Below, in pieces: positions 1 to 6,001 of a stretch of 7,342 nt of DNA. The stretch's first letter is position 1; each line of letters opens with the position of its first letter. The DNA comes from an uncultured Planctomycetaceae bacterium (lineage in GTDB: Bacteria > Planctomycetota > Planctomycetia > Pirellulales > UBA1268). The DNA is taken from assembly GCA_903949225.1 (NCBI GenBank), contig CAJAYZ010000392.1, positions 1-7,342 on the forward strand, written 5' to 3'. A program made the position numbers and the translations under genes. Below the pieces are notes generated by a model. It had not been told where the DNA came from. It worked only from the letters and a program-made list of their open reading frames with translations, and made no database searches.

Positions 1-1408
1 CCTGGAAGTAGGCCGTCAGGTCCTCGGCGAGTTTCTTCGTGAGCGTCGTGACGAGGACGCGGTTGCCGGCAGCCACGGTCGTGGCGATCTCGCCGGCGAG
101 GTGCGGAACTTGATTCCGCGCAGGGACGATCTCGATGACCGGGTCGAGGAGCCCCGTCGGCCGGATCACCTGTTCGACGACCTCCCCACCGGTGCGGGTC
201 AATTCCCACTCGCCGGGCGTGGCCGAGACATAGATTGTCTGGTGGAGCTTCTTCTCCCATTCGTCAAACTTCAGCGGCCGGTTGTCCATGGCGCTGGGGA
301 GGCGGAAGCCATGGTCGACGAGCGTCGTCTTCCGGCTCTTGTCACCGGCGTACATTCCCCGGACCTGCGGCACGGTGACGTGCGACTCGTCGACGAAGAA
401 CAGGTATTCCTCGGGGAAATAGTTGAACAGCGTCTCGGGCGTGCTGCCCGGGGCTCGGCCGGAGAGGGGACGCGAGTAGTTTTCGATCCCTGGGCAGAAG
501 CCCGCCTCGAGGAGCATTTCGAGGTCGAAGCGGGTGCGGGCGGCCAAACGCTGCGCCTCGAGGAGCTTCCCCTGCGACTTGAGCTCCTCCAGTCGCATCT
601 CGAGTTCCTGGCGGATCGTCCCTACCGCGGCACGAACCCGGTCCTCCGGCATGACGAAGTGCCGGGCGGGATAGAAATACGTCTCGTCCTTGCGGGCCGC
701 CACCTCGCCGCTGGTCGGATGGGTGACGGCAATCGACTCGATGGTGTCCCCCCAGAACTCGATCCGCGTCGCGAGCTCTTCGTAGGGGGGCCAGATGTCA
801 ATCGAGTCGCCGCGGACGCGGAACCGGCCCCGCTCCAGGGCCAGGTCGCTGCGCTCGTAGTGGATCGAGATCAGTTTCTCAAGCAGCTGCTCGCGCGTCA
901 GGGTCATGCCCGAGGCGAGGCGGATGACCATCGCCCGGTAGTCGTCGGGCGAACCGAGGCCGTAGATGCACGACACGCTGGCGACGACGATCACGTCGCG
1001 TCGGCTCACCAGGGCGCTGGTGGCGGCCAGCCGCAGCCGGTCGATCTCCTTGTTGATGGCGGCATCCTTTTCGATGTAGATGTCGCGCTGCGGGATGTAG
1101 GCCTCGGGCTGGTAGTAGTCGTAGTAGCTGACGAAGTAGTGGACGGCGTTGTGGGGAAAGAAGTCGCGGAACTCCGCGTACAGCTGGGCCGCGAGGGTCT
1201 TGTTGTGGGAGAGGACGAGCGTCGGCCGGCCGATCCTGGCGATGCAATTGGCCATCGTGAACGTCTTGCCGGAGCCGGTCACGCCCATGAGGACCTGCGA
1301 GGCCCGCTCCTCGGTGACCCCGCGGACGAGGCTCTCGATGGCGGTGGGCTGATCCCCCGCCGGGGCATAGGGGCTGACGAGTTCGAAGACACCGTCGCGG
1401 GGGATCAT
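1..1408 (-). CDS. uvrB: UvrB, excinuclease ABC subunit B (3' end beyond window)
   Basis: This is the DNA-damage-recognition helicase of nucleotide excision repair. It is loaded by UvrA, opens the helix at the lesion and recruits UvrC for incision. The window holds the first 469 residues in one unbroken frame; the family is usually about 660-700 residues, so the last helicase motifs and the UvrC-binding C-terminus lie past the left edge. Visible motifs are the N-terminal PAGDQPTAI (residues 16-24), Walker A GVTGSGKT (42-49), the tyrosine-rich beta-hairpin [12 protein letters not shown] (95-106) that clamps DNA, the Walker B DESH (340-343), and SATPGEWE (405-412). The ATG at 1408 fits the family N-terminus and overlaps the stop of the upstream comEA-like gene (ATGA), so translation is probably coupled. 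There is no frameshift and all key residues seen are intact. Identity is very secure. Confidence 0.97.
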   Translation of the reverse strand, partial: MIPRDGVFELVSPYAPAGDQPTAIESLVRGVTEERASQVLMGVTGSGKTFTMANCIARIGRPTLVLSHNKTLAAQLYAEFRDFFPHNAVHYFVSYYDYYQPEAYIPQRDIYIEKDAAINKEIDRLRLAATSALVSRRDVIVVASVSCIYGLGSPDDYRAMVIRLASGMTLTREQLLEKLISIHYERSDLALERGRFRVRGDSIDIWPPYEELATRIEFWGDTIESIAVTHPTSGEVAARKDETYFYPARHFVMPEDRVRAAVGTIRQELEMRLEELKSQGKLLEAQRLAARTRFDLEMLLEAGFCPGIENYSRPLSGRAPGSTPETLFNYFPEEYLFFVDESHVTVPQVRGMYAGDKSRKTTLVDHGFRLPSAMDNRPLKFDEWEKKLHQTIYVSATPGEWELTRTGGEVVEQVIRPTGLLDPVIEIVPARNQVPHLAGEIATTVAAGNRVLVTTLTKKLAEDLTAYFQ

Positions 1409-1815
1409 CGGGGGAACTCCGACTGCGGCGACTGCCCGGGGAGTGGGCGGAGGTGGGGGCGGAGACGGGCGAGGGTGGCCTCGCCGACTCCGGGGACATC
1501 AAGGAGCGACTCGGGCGTCTGAAAGGGGCCGTGAATGTCGCGGTGATCGACCAGACGCCGGGCAAGCGCGGGGCCGACTCCGGGGAGTTGCGAGAGCTCG
1601 ACGGTCCCCGCCGAGTTGAGGTCGACGGTGAACCGGAGCGGGACAGCGGGGGGGGCGTCGTGGTCGACCAAGCCGCCATGGAGCCCGCCGGCAGCGACGT
1701 ACCACGCCGCCATCCCCGCCAGGCAGGCAGCCACGACAAAGGCGATCACCGGCTGGGTGCGCCGAGGGAGATGATGCTCGACGATCCCTTCGTGGTTGAG
1801 AAATCCCTTGTCCAT
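1405..1815 (-). CDS. ComEA-like helix-hairpin-helix membrane-anchored DNA-binding protein
   Basis: A 136-residue protein with a short cytoplasmic N-terminus, one hydrophobic membrane segment (about residues 22-43), a linker, and a double helix-hairpin-helix domain (about 62-114). The HhH repeats are seen as DLNSAG (65-70) with LPGVG (77-81), and GPF (97-99) with VPGVG (107-111), the ComEA layout. ComEA proteins bind incoming double-stranded DNA outside the cytoplasmic membrane during transformation; many bacteria with no shown competence carry similar small proteins, so the role here is inferred. The frame also opens at a GTG at 1905, but the ATG at 1815 gives a normal anchor. The longer start would add 30 low-complexity residues and reach to 13 bp from the nadC start. 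The stop overlaps the uvrB ATG. No strong Shine-Dalgarno is seen; a GGAAGG lies 15 nt upstream. Confidence 0.85.
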   Translation of the reverse strand: MDKGFLNHEGIVEHHLPRRTQPVIAFVVAACLAGMAAWYVAAGGLHGGLVDHDAPPAVPLRFTVDLNSAGTVELSQLPGVGPALARRLVDHRDIHGPFQTPESLLDVPGVGEATLARLRPHLRPLPGQSPQSEFPR

Positions 1816-1823
1816 GGGCTCAT

Positions 1824-1860
1824 CGTACCGCCTTCCACACGACGGTGTCGTCGCGGTACG
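1824..1860. promoter_or_regulatory. Inverted repeat in the divergent comEA-like/nadC gap
   Basis: The 102-bp gap between the two divergent starts (1816-1917) contains perfect 8-bp arms CGTACCGC (1824-1831) and GCGGTACG (1853-1860). Inside them is a second short stem, ACGAC (1839-1843) with GTCGT (1847-1851), closed by a GGT loop. The structure ends 9 nt upstream of the comEA-like ATG and lies 57 nt upstream of the nadC ATG. It could be a repressor operator acting on either gene, or an RNA hairpin in the comEA-uvrB leader. On the minus-strand RNA a GGAAG sits in the asymmetric internal loop. The symmetry is seen directly; the function is inference. No confident -10/-35 pair was found. Confidence 0.45.
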
Positions 1861-1908
1861 CTGCCGGGGCGTCGGGCTCCCGTCCCGGCCGAGATTCTGC
1901 TCCACCCC

Positions 1909-1913
1909 GGAGG
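1909..1913 (+). promoter_or_regulatory. Ribosome binding site of nadC
   Basis: GGAGG sits four bases before the ATG at 1918; read as GGAGGTG it is one of the few strong Shine-Dalgarno matches in this window. It decides the nadC start: the open frame continues far upstream to 1453, but that part is antisense to comEA and uvrB and encodes nothing recognisable. Confidence 0.8.
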
Positions 1914-1917
1914 TGAC

Positions 1918-2913
1918 ATGACCGCAGGCTCAGATCCCGTGTTCAGCCCCAAATCCCATGCCGAGTCCGGCGCCACGCCACCGCCCCGCGACCACCGCCG
2001 GTTGGAGTGGGATGAAGCGCTCGAGCGGGTTGTGGCCGGGCTCGTGCCGACCTGGCTGGGGGAGGATTTGGGGCATGAGTGCGACTGGACGAGCATTTCA
2101 CTCGTCGCGGCCGAGGCCCGCGCCGAACTCAACGTCGTCGCCCGGGCCGGGGGCGTGGTGGCGGGGCTGGCGGCCGCGGGGATCGTCGCGGCGGGGGTCG
2201 ATCCGCGGCTGGAGTGGTCTCCGGCGGCGAACGACGGCGATGGTGTCAGGCGGGGGGCGATTGTGGCCCGGCTCGTCGGCCCGACCCGGAGCATCCTCAC
2301 CGCCGAACGGACGGTGCTCAACGTCCTCGGCCGGATGTCGGGGGTGGCCACGGCCACCCGCCGGCTCGTCGATGCGGTGGCCGGGACGCACTGCCGGATC
2401 TACGACACCCGCAAGACGGTTCCCGGCTGGCGGCTCCTCGACAAGTATGCCGCCCGGGCTGGCGGTGGCTGGACTCACCGGATCGGTCTCTATGACGCGA
2501 TTCTCATCAAGGACAACCACCTCGCGGCGATGGCGGCTGCCGGGAGCGATCCGGCCGCGGCAGTGCGCCGGGCCCGGGATTTCGTCGCCCGGACGTTTCC
2601 CGCCGAGCGCGCCGCAGCGACGGTGGTGGAGATTGAACTCGATTCGCTCGACCAGCTCCCGGCCGTCCTCGAAGCGGGACCCGACATCGTTCTTCTCGAC
2701 AACATGCCGGCCGAACGCCTGGCCGCCGGGATCGCGATTCGCAATCGACTCCGCCCGGAGGTGATCCTCGAGGCGTCGGGAGGAGTTTCGCCCGACACGG
2801 TCGGGGCGATCGCCGCCACCGGGATCGATCGGGTCAGCAGCGGCTGGCCGACCCACGGATCGCCGTGGCTCGACGTGGCACTCGACTGGGGAACAGCCGC
2901 GCGGAGTGCGTAG
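1918..2913 (+). CDS. nadC: Quinolinate phosphoribosyltransferase (decarboxylating), NadC
   Basis: This cytosolic enzyme converts quinolinate and PRPP to nicotinate mononucleotide, CO2 and pyrophosphate in de novo NAD synthesis. The product has 331 residues, about 40-50 more than the usual 280-290, mostly from a proline-rich N-terminal extension (about 1-30) of unknown role. Family motifs are present: TAERTVLN (128-135) followed by SGVAT, DTRKT (163-167) in the substrate-binding region, LIKDNH (196-201), EIELD (238-242), LLDN (259-262) and EASGG (285-289). Two variants stand out. The usual GD-x-T near the N-terminus reads CDWT (55-58), and the normally GALTHSAP-like motif near the C-terminus reads SSGWPTHGSP (307-316). 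Catalytic-region residues look intact. No nadA or nadB is visible nearby. The start is fixed by the GGAGG at 1909. Confidence 0.96.
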   Translation: MTAGSDPVFSPKSHAESGATPPPRDHRRLEWDEALERVVAGLVPTWLGEDLGHECDWTSISLVAAEARAELNVVARAGGVVAGLAAAGIVAAGVDPRLEWSPAANDGDGVRRGAIVARLVGPTRSILTAERTVLNVLGRMSGVATATRRLVDAVAGTHCRIYDTRKTVPGWRLLDKYAARAGGGWTHRIGLYDAILIKDNHLAAMAAAGSDPAAAVRRARDFVARTFPAERAAATVVEIELDSLDQLPAVLEAGPDIVLLDNMPAERLAAGIAIRNRLRPEVILEASGGVSPDTVGAIAATGIDRVSSGWPTHGSPWLDVALDWGTAARSA

Positions 2914-2962
2914 GGATCACGTCCGACCGAGCTGGACTCACCATGACGGCACGCACAAGCGA

Positions 2963-2977
2963 CGCCCTGAAAGGGCG
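2963..2977. other. Small perfect hairpin downstream of nadC
   Basis: CGCCCT (2963-2968) pairs with AGGGCG (2972-2977) around a GAA loop, 49 bp after the nadC stop and before the tandem repeats. It is GC-rich and symmetric enough to work on either strand, but no T-run follows on either side, so it is not a standard intrinsic terminator. It may help end or stabilise the nadC transcript, or be a copy of a dispersed palindrome. Confidence 0.4.
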
Positions 2978-3033
2978 CAAAGCGCAGCCCCAAATGCAGA
3001 CGAAGAACGATCGCGCCAGACAACGTCTGTTCG

Positions 3034-3093
3034 CGGCCGCGGCAGGCCGGCCTTAACTGCCGCCGGCCGTGGCAGGCCGGCCTTAGTTGCCGC
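3034..3093. repeat. Two tandem 30-bp hairpin-forming repeats between nadC and rpsU
   Basis: Copy 1 is 3034-3063 and copy 2 is 3064-3093, abutting without a spacer and matching at 27 of 30 positions. Each contains the perfect 10-bp palindrome AGGCCGGCCT and can fold a 7-bp stem. In copy 1 this is GCGGCAG (3039-3045) with CTGCCGC (3057-3063), around an 11-nt loop. In copy 2 the differences at 3070 and 3087 turn two Watson-Crick pairs into G-U pairs on the plus-strand RNA. The element ends 2 bp before the last base of rpsU, so it lies in the convergent 3' region of nadC and rpsU. A bidirectional terminator or transcript-end stabiliser is plausible, although there is no U-tract. The rest of the gap (2914-3095) shows no gene. 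Confidence 0.75.
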
Positions 3094-3095
3094 GA

Positions 3096-3290
3096 TCAAA
3101 CGCCGAGGAGGCGGTTGCGCTTCGTGCGACGTTCCGCGCGGAGGCGGGCGCGGCGACGGGTCTCGCTCGGCTTCTCAAAGAACTCGCGCCGCCGCATCTC
3201 CTTCTTGATGCCGCTGCGCTCGACCAATTTCCGGAAGCGGCGAACAGCTTCCTGAATGCTCTCCCGTTCACGAACCGTGAGCTTGACCAT
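3096..3290 (-). CDS. rpsU: Small ribosomal subunit protein bS21
   Basis: This 64-residue, very basic protein of the 30S subunit binds near the 3' end of 16S rRNA and helps mRNA pairing and initiation. The sequence shows the bS21 pattern: [10 protein letters not shown] start, a helix with [14 protein letters not shown] (residues 14-27), the conserved motif [15 protein letters not shown] (33-47), and an arginine/lysine-rich tail ending RNRLLGV. Length is typical of the family. The frame is open well upstream, but those residues match nothing in bS21 and the ATG at 3290 gives the usual N-terminus. Only a weak GGGA precedes the start. The gene stands alone, convergent with nadC and divergent from the channel gene. 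Confidence 0.95.
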   Translation of the reverse strand: MVKLTVRERESIQEAVRRFRKLVERSGIKKEMRRREFFEKPSETRRRARLRAERRTKRNRLLGV

Positions 3291-3629
3291 ACGAATCCCG
3301 ATGAGCTGGAAATACCCGGAACGAAGCTCCAAAGAGTAGCGAAAGGGGGCCGAAAAGTCCATCCCGCCCTGCGCCCCGGCCATTCCAGGGCGTCGTGTTT
3401 CCGCAACTGGCCACGGAAACAACGGTGGCCACGGCCCTCGGCCGGGTTCGGAGAGTCTTTGGATTGCCCGTTCCTGGCTCCGGCCGCACAATTGGGACCG
3501 GCCGGCATCCACCACCAACGCGTGCCCTCCGGTGGCAGCACAGGCCAGGTTCACCGCTCACTCCCCCCCCATTTTTCCGGTCCCTCCTTGGCCCCATCGG
3601 GGGGGGCGAGGGGCCCGACGGAACCGCTG
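3291..3629. promoter_or_regulatory. 339-bp divergent intergenic region, rpsU and mscS-like leaders
   Basis: No supportable gene lies here; the open frames crossing it are low-complexity extensions of the flanking genes. For rpsU, a weak minus-strand promoter-like pair exists: TGGACT (3356-3361) and TACTCT (3333-3338), 17 bp apart, about 42 nt before the ATG. It matches the sigma-70 consensus at only 7 of 12 positions. A short inverted repeat sits mid-region (3396-3421). The stretch 3559-3615 is rich in C and G runs, next to the channel gene start. Both genes presumably have their promoters here, but none is strong by eye. Confidence 0.5.
3396..3421. promoter_or_regulatory. Inverted repeat, candidate operator between rpsU and the channel gene
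   Basis: Perfect 8-bp arms TGTTTCCG (3396-3403) and CGGAAACA (3414-3421) flank a 10-bp centre that contains TGGCCA. The 9-mer TGGCCACGG occurs at 3408-3416 and again at 3426-3434, 18 bp apart, overlapping the right arm. Such symmetry in a divergent promoter region fits a dimeric regulator site or an RNA hairpin. The pattern is seen directly; the role is inferred, and the site is 106 bp upstream of rpsU and 208 bp upstream of the channel gene. Confidence 0.35.
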
Positions 3630-5174
3630 ATGATTGCCGAAGTCGCTTCCCCTAACTCGCTCCACGATCTCATCTTCTGGACCGACGCCACGGCCGTCAG
3701 GGAGGGAATCCTGGCGGTGGCGGCCCTCGTGCTGTTTCTCGTTACCGCCCCCCGCGGGCGGCGCTGGCTGTCCTGGCTTTCGATTTCGCTGCTCGCCCTG
3801 TCGCTGATTCCGCTGCTCGCGATCATCCTCTTCCCGCAGCCCGCGGTCGTTGATGCCGGGGTGGCCCATGGCCTCGGCCATGCCCACCATGTCCAGCGGT
3901 TCTTCCTTCTGGCTTCGTTTCTCCAGTCGTGCCTCCTCCTGGTGGTGGTGTGCGGCTGGGAACGCCTTGCCAGGGCGATGCCGAAGATCTTCATCGACAT
4001 CCTCCGCTGTGTGATGCTGGCGATGGCGCTGTTGATCGTCCTTTGGGATGCCGGGATCAACGCCGGCGAACTCATCACCGGCTCGGCTCTGGTCACCGCG
4101 GTGCTCGGCTTCGCCCTCAAAGACACCCTCGGCAACGTCTTCGCCGGCCTCGCCATCCACGCCGAGCATCCGTTCGAGGTCGGTGATTGGATCCAGTACG
4201 ACGCCAATCAGGCTCACATTGGTCGGGTGGTGGAGGTCAACTGGCGAGCCACGAAAGTGATCACGCTCGACGAGGCCTACGTCATCGTTCCCAACGGCCA
4301 ACTCGCCCAGGCCTCGATCCGCAATTTCACCAAGCCCGATTCCTGGTCCCGGCGGTCGATCTTCGTCGTCACCCCCTATGAAGTCTCCCCGCAGCGGGTG
4401 CAGCGGATCATCCTCGAGGCGATCCGGGGAAGTTTCGGGGTCCTCGAGCACCCGGCGCCGTCGGTCGTGACGAACAATTTCACCGACCGCGGGGTGGAGC
4501 ACTGGGTGCGGTTGTTCACGAACGACTTCGACAAGCGCGACCGTGTCGACGGTATGGCCCGTGACCGGATCTGGTTCGCACTGGCCCGCAACGGCGTCGA
4601 GATCCCGACCGCCACGCAGTCGATCCGCCTCACCCAGCTTCCCGCTCCGCCCCTTCCGGAACCCGCCGAGGCGAGGCTTGCCGGGCGGGTCGAGTCGCTC
4701 AAGCGCGTGGGCATCTTTGCCGGGTTGTCATCGGGGCACCTCGACCGGTTGGCGATGGAAGGGCGGGAATGTCGGTTTGCCGGCGGCGAGCCGGTCATCC
4801 GCCAGGGGGATCCGGGCGAGAGCCTGTTTGTCGTCCTCGAAGGGAGCGTCGAGGTGAGTGCCCGGGAGGGGGATGGCCTGCCGGTGGTGATCACGACGAT
4901 CGGGCCGGGAGGGTTCTTCGGCGAGATGTCGCTCATGACCGGGGCGGCGCGGTCGGCCACGATCACAGCGAAGGCCGAGTCGTGCCTCCTCGAGATCGAC
5001 AAGGCAACGATGCGCCGCGTGCTCGAGGAGCAGCCGAGCCTCGTCGAGACGCTCGGGCGCGCCCTCACCACCCGCGCCGAGGAACGCTCCACGCTCTTGG
5101 CTCGCGACGGCCGGCGGGAGGATCCCCCGCAGCCGGATCTGTTACAGAGGATCAGGGATTATTTTGCGATGTGA
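3630..5174 (+). CDS. MscS-family channel with C-terminal cyclic-nucleotide-binding domain (bCNG type)
   Basis: A 514-residue inner-membrane protein. Hydrophobic segments lie at about 25-40, 49-68, 91-110 and 120-139. They are followed by the MscS pore helix (about 145-178), containing GSALVTAVLGFALKDTLGNV, and the MscS beta domain, with PFEVGDWI (181-188) and VIVPNGQL (218-225). An alpha/beta region runs to about 335. A cAMP/CAP-type binding domain (about 360-480) carries IRQGDPGESLFVV (390-402) and the phosphate-binding cassette FGEMSLMTGAARSA (430-443), with the ligand residues E432 and R441 present. Known proteins of this build (bCNG channels) open with cyclic nucleotides and respond poorly to membrane tension. 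The ATG at 3630 directly precedes the first family-like residues; the open frame upstream is low complexity. A weak GGAA (3620-3623) is the only ribosome-site candidate. A cyclic-nucleotide phosphodiesterase-like gene follows after 59 bp. Confidence 0.92.
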   Translation: MIAEVASPNSLHDLIFWTDATAVREGILAVAALVLFLVTAPRGRRWLSWLSISLLALSLIPLLAIILFPQPAVVDAGVAHGLGHAHHVQRFFLLASFLQSCLLLVVVCGWERLARAMPKIFIDILRCVMLAMALLIVLWDAGINAGELITGSALVTAVLGFALKDTLGNVFAGLAIHAEHPFEVGDWIQYDANQAHIGRVVEVNWRATKVITLDEAYVIVPNGQLAQASIRNFTKPDSWSRRSIFVVTPYEVSPQRVQRIILEAIRGSFGVLEHPAPSVVTNNFTDRGVEHWVRLFTNDFDKRDRVDGMARDRIWFALARNGVEIPTATQSIRLTQLPAPPLPEPAEARLAGRVESLKRVGIFAGLSSGHLDRLAMEGRECRFAGGEPVIRQGDPGESLFVVLEGSVEVSAREGDGLPVVITTIGPGGFFGEMSLMTGAARSATITAKAESCLLEIDKATMRRVLEEQPSLVETLGRALTTRAEERSTLLARDGRREDPPQPDLLQRIRDYFAM

Positions 5175-5218
5175 CCCGGCGGAGGCCTGTCATCCCCCCA
5201 CCGTCCCCTCCCCCACCC

Positions 5219-5222
5219 GGAG
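5219..5222 (+). promoter_or_regulatory. Probable ribosome binding site of the phosphodiesterase-like gene
   Basis: GGAG lies 11 bases before the ATG at 5234, in a C-rich spacer after the channel stop. The spacing is slightly long but it is the best match nearby. It supports a separate start at 5234 rather than the much longer open frame, whose upstream part overlaps the channel gene in another reading frame. Confidence 0.45.
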
Positions 5223-5233
5223 CCCCCCGCGCC

Positions 5234-5995
5234 ATGCGGATCGAACTTCTGCCCTCGAGCATCCCGTCGTCTGACGCGCAGTTTCTCGTGTCGTTCATCG
5301 TCAACGACACCGTGGCGATCGACGCCGGCGCTATCGGCTTTTTGGCCGATCTCGAGCGCCAGCGGGCGATTCGCCACGTCTTCATCACCCACGAACACCT
5401 CGACCACATCGCCAGCCTGGCGATCTTCCTCGAGAACGTTTACGAGCCGGGCCCTGACTGCGTCGAACTGCTCGCCGCACCGGAGGTTCTCGAGTTCCTC
5501 CACAGCGACGTCTTCAATGGCCGGGTGTGGCCCGACTTCTTCGAGCTTTCGAGCCTCGAAAATGCCTTTCTGAAGACCACCGTCCTCGAGCCGATGGTGC
5601 CGGTGGTGCGGGGAGGATTGACCGTCACGCCGGTGCCGGTGTCGCACGGAGTCGAGACCCTCGGGCTCGTCGTCGACGACGGCCGGGTTGCTGTCGGTTT
5701 CCCGTCCGACACCGGCCCCACCGAACACCTCTGGTGCCATCTCGGCGCGATGCCGCATCTCAAGGCGGTGTTCCTCGAGGCGAGCTTTCCCTCGAGCTTG
5801 AGTGACCTCGCCACGCTGACCGGGCACCTCTGCACGCGCACCTTCCCGGTCGAGGCGGCGAAGCTCCCCGCGCGGGTGCGGAAGATCGTAGTCCACCGCA
5901 AGGCGCGGTATGCCGCCGAGATCGCCCGCGAGATCGCGGCGCTCGGCCTCGACAACGTGGAGCTCGTCCGGCCGGGGTACGGATACGAGTTTTGA
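5234..5995 (+). CDS. Metallo-beta-lactamase-fold hydrolase resembling class II cyclic-nucleotide phosphodiesterase
   Basis: A 253-residue protein with no signal peptide or membrane segment, so cytosolic. It carries a complete two-metal site of the RNase Z/class II phosphodiesterase kind: HEHLDH (53-58, ligands H53, H55, D57, H58), SHG (H138), SDTGPT (D159) and TGHL (H198), plus the structural D30 in AIDAG. The stretch HEHLDHIASLAIF is close to the class II cAMP phosphodiesterase signature (yeast PDE1, Vibrio CpdP). The pairing of EASFPSS (182-188) with a later GHL is also typical of that group. The likely reaction is hydrolysis of a 3',5'-cyclic nucleotide to the 5'-monophosphate. It lies 59 bp downstream of the cyclic-nucleotide-binding channel on the same strand, probably in one transcript. 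An alternative is another RNase Z-like hydrolase of unknown substrate; the fold is sure, the substrate is not. Confidence 0.85.
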   Translation: MRIELLPSSIPSSDAQFLVSFIVNDTVAIDAGAIGFLADLERQRAIRHVFITHEHLDHIASLAIFLENVYEPGPDCVELLAAPEVLEFLHSDVFNGRVWPDFFELSSLENAFLKTTVLEPMVPVVRGGLTVTPVPVSHGVETLGLVVDDGRVAVGFPSDTGPTEHLWCHLGAMPHLKAVFLEASFPSSLSDLATLTGHLCTRTFPVEAAKLPARVRKIVVHRKARYAAEIAREIAALGLDNVELVRPGYGYEF

Positions 5996-6001
5996 AGTCG
6001 C

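Noticed and set aside
101..1522. Long plus-strand open frame (473 codons)
   Set aside because: It is antisense to uvrB, whose frame is intact and carries all family motifs; the product is low-complexity Arg/Gly/Asp-rich and matches nothing.
879..1739. Minus-strand open frame of 286 codons that seems to contain UvrB-like text
   Set aside because: It is a shifted frame across comEA and uvrB. The true uvrB frame reads through without a break, so there is no frameshift or pseudogene.
3034..3093. CRISPR array
   Set aside because: The two repeats abut with no spacer and there are only two copies; no cas gene is present.
3333..3361. Sigma-70-like promoter TGGACT-17-TACTCT for rpsU
   Set aside because: Spacing is ideal but only 7 of 12 positions fit the consensus, too weak to list as a feature of its own.
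3087..3629. N-terminal extension of the channel protein by 181 residues
   Set aside because: This part is antisense to rpsU and then crosses the intergenic region; it lacks membrane or domain features, and channel-like sequence begins only at the ATG at 3630.
3558..4502. Minus-strand open frame of 314 codons
   Set aside because: Antisense to the channel gene; the product is a string of charged and proline residues without a fold-like pattern.
4769..5233. Upstream extension of the phosphodiesterase-like protein
   Set aside because: It overlaps the cyclic-nucleotide-binding domain of the channel gene in another frame; the MBL fold starts at 5234.
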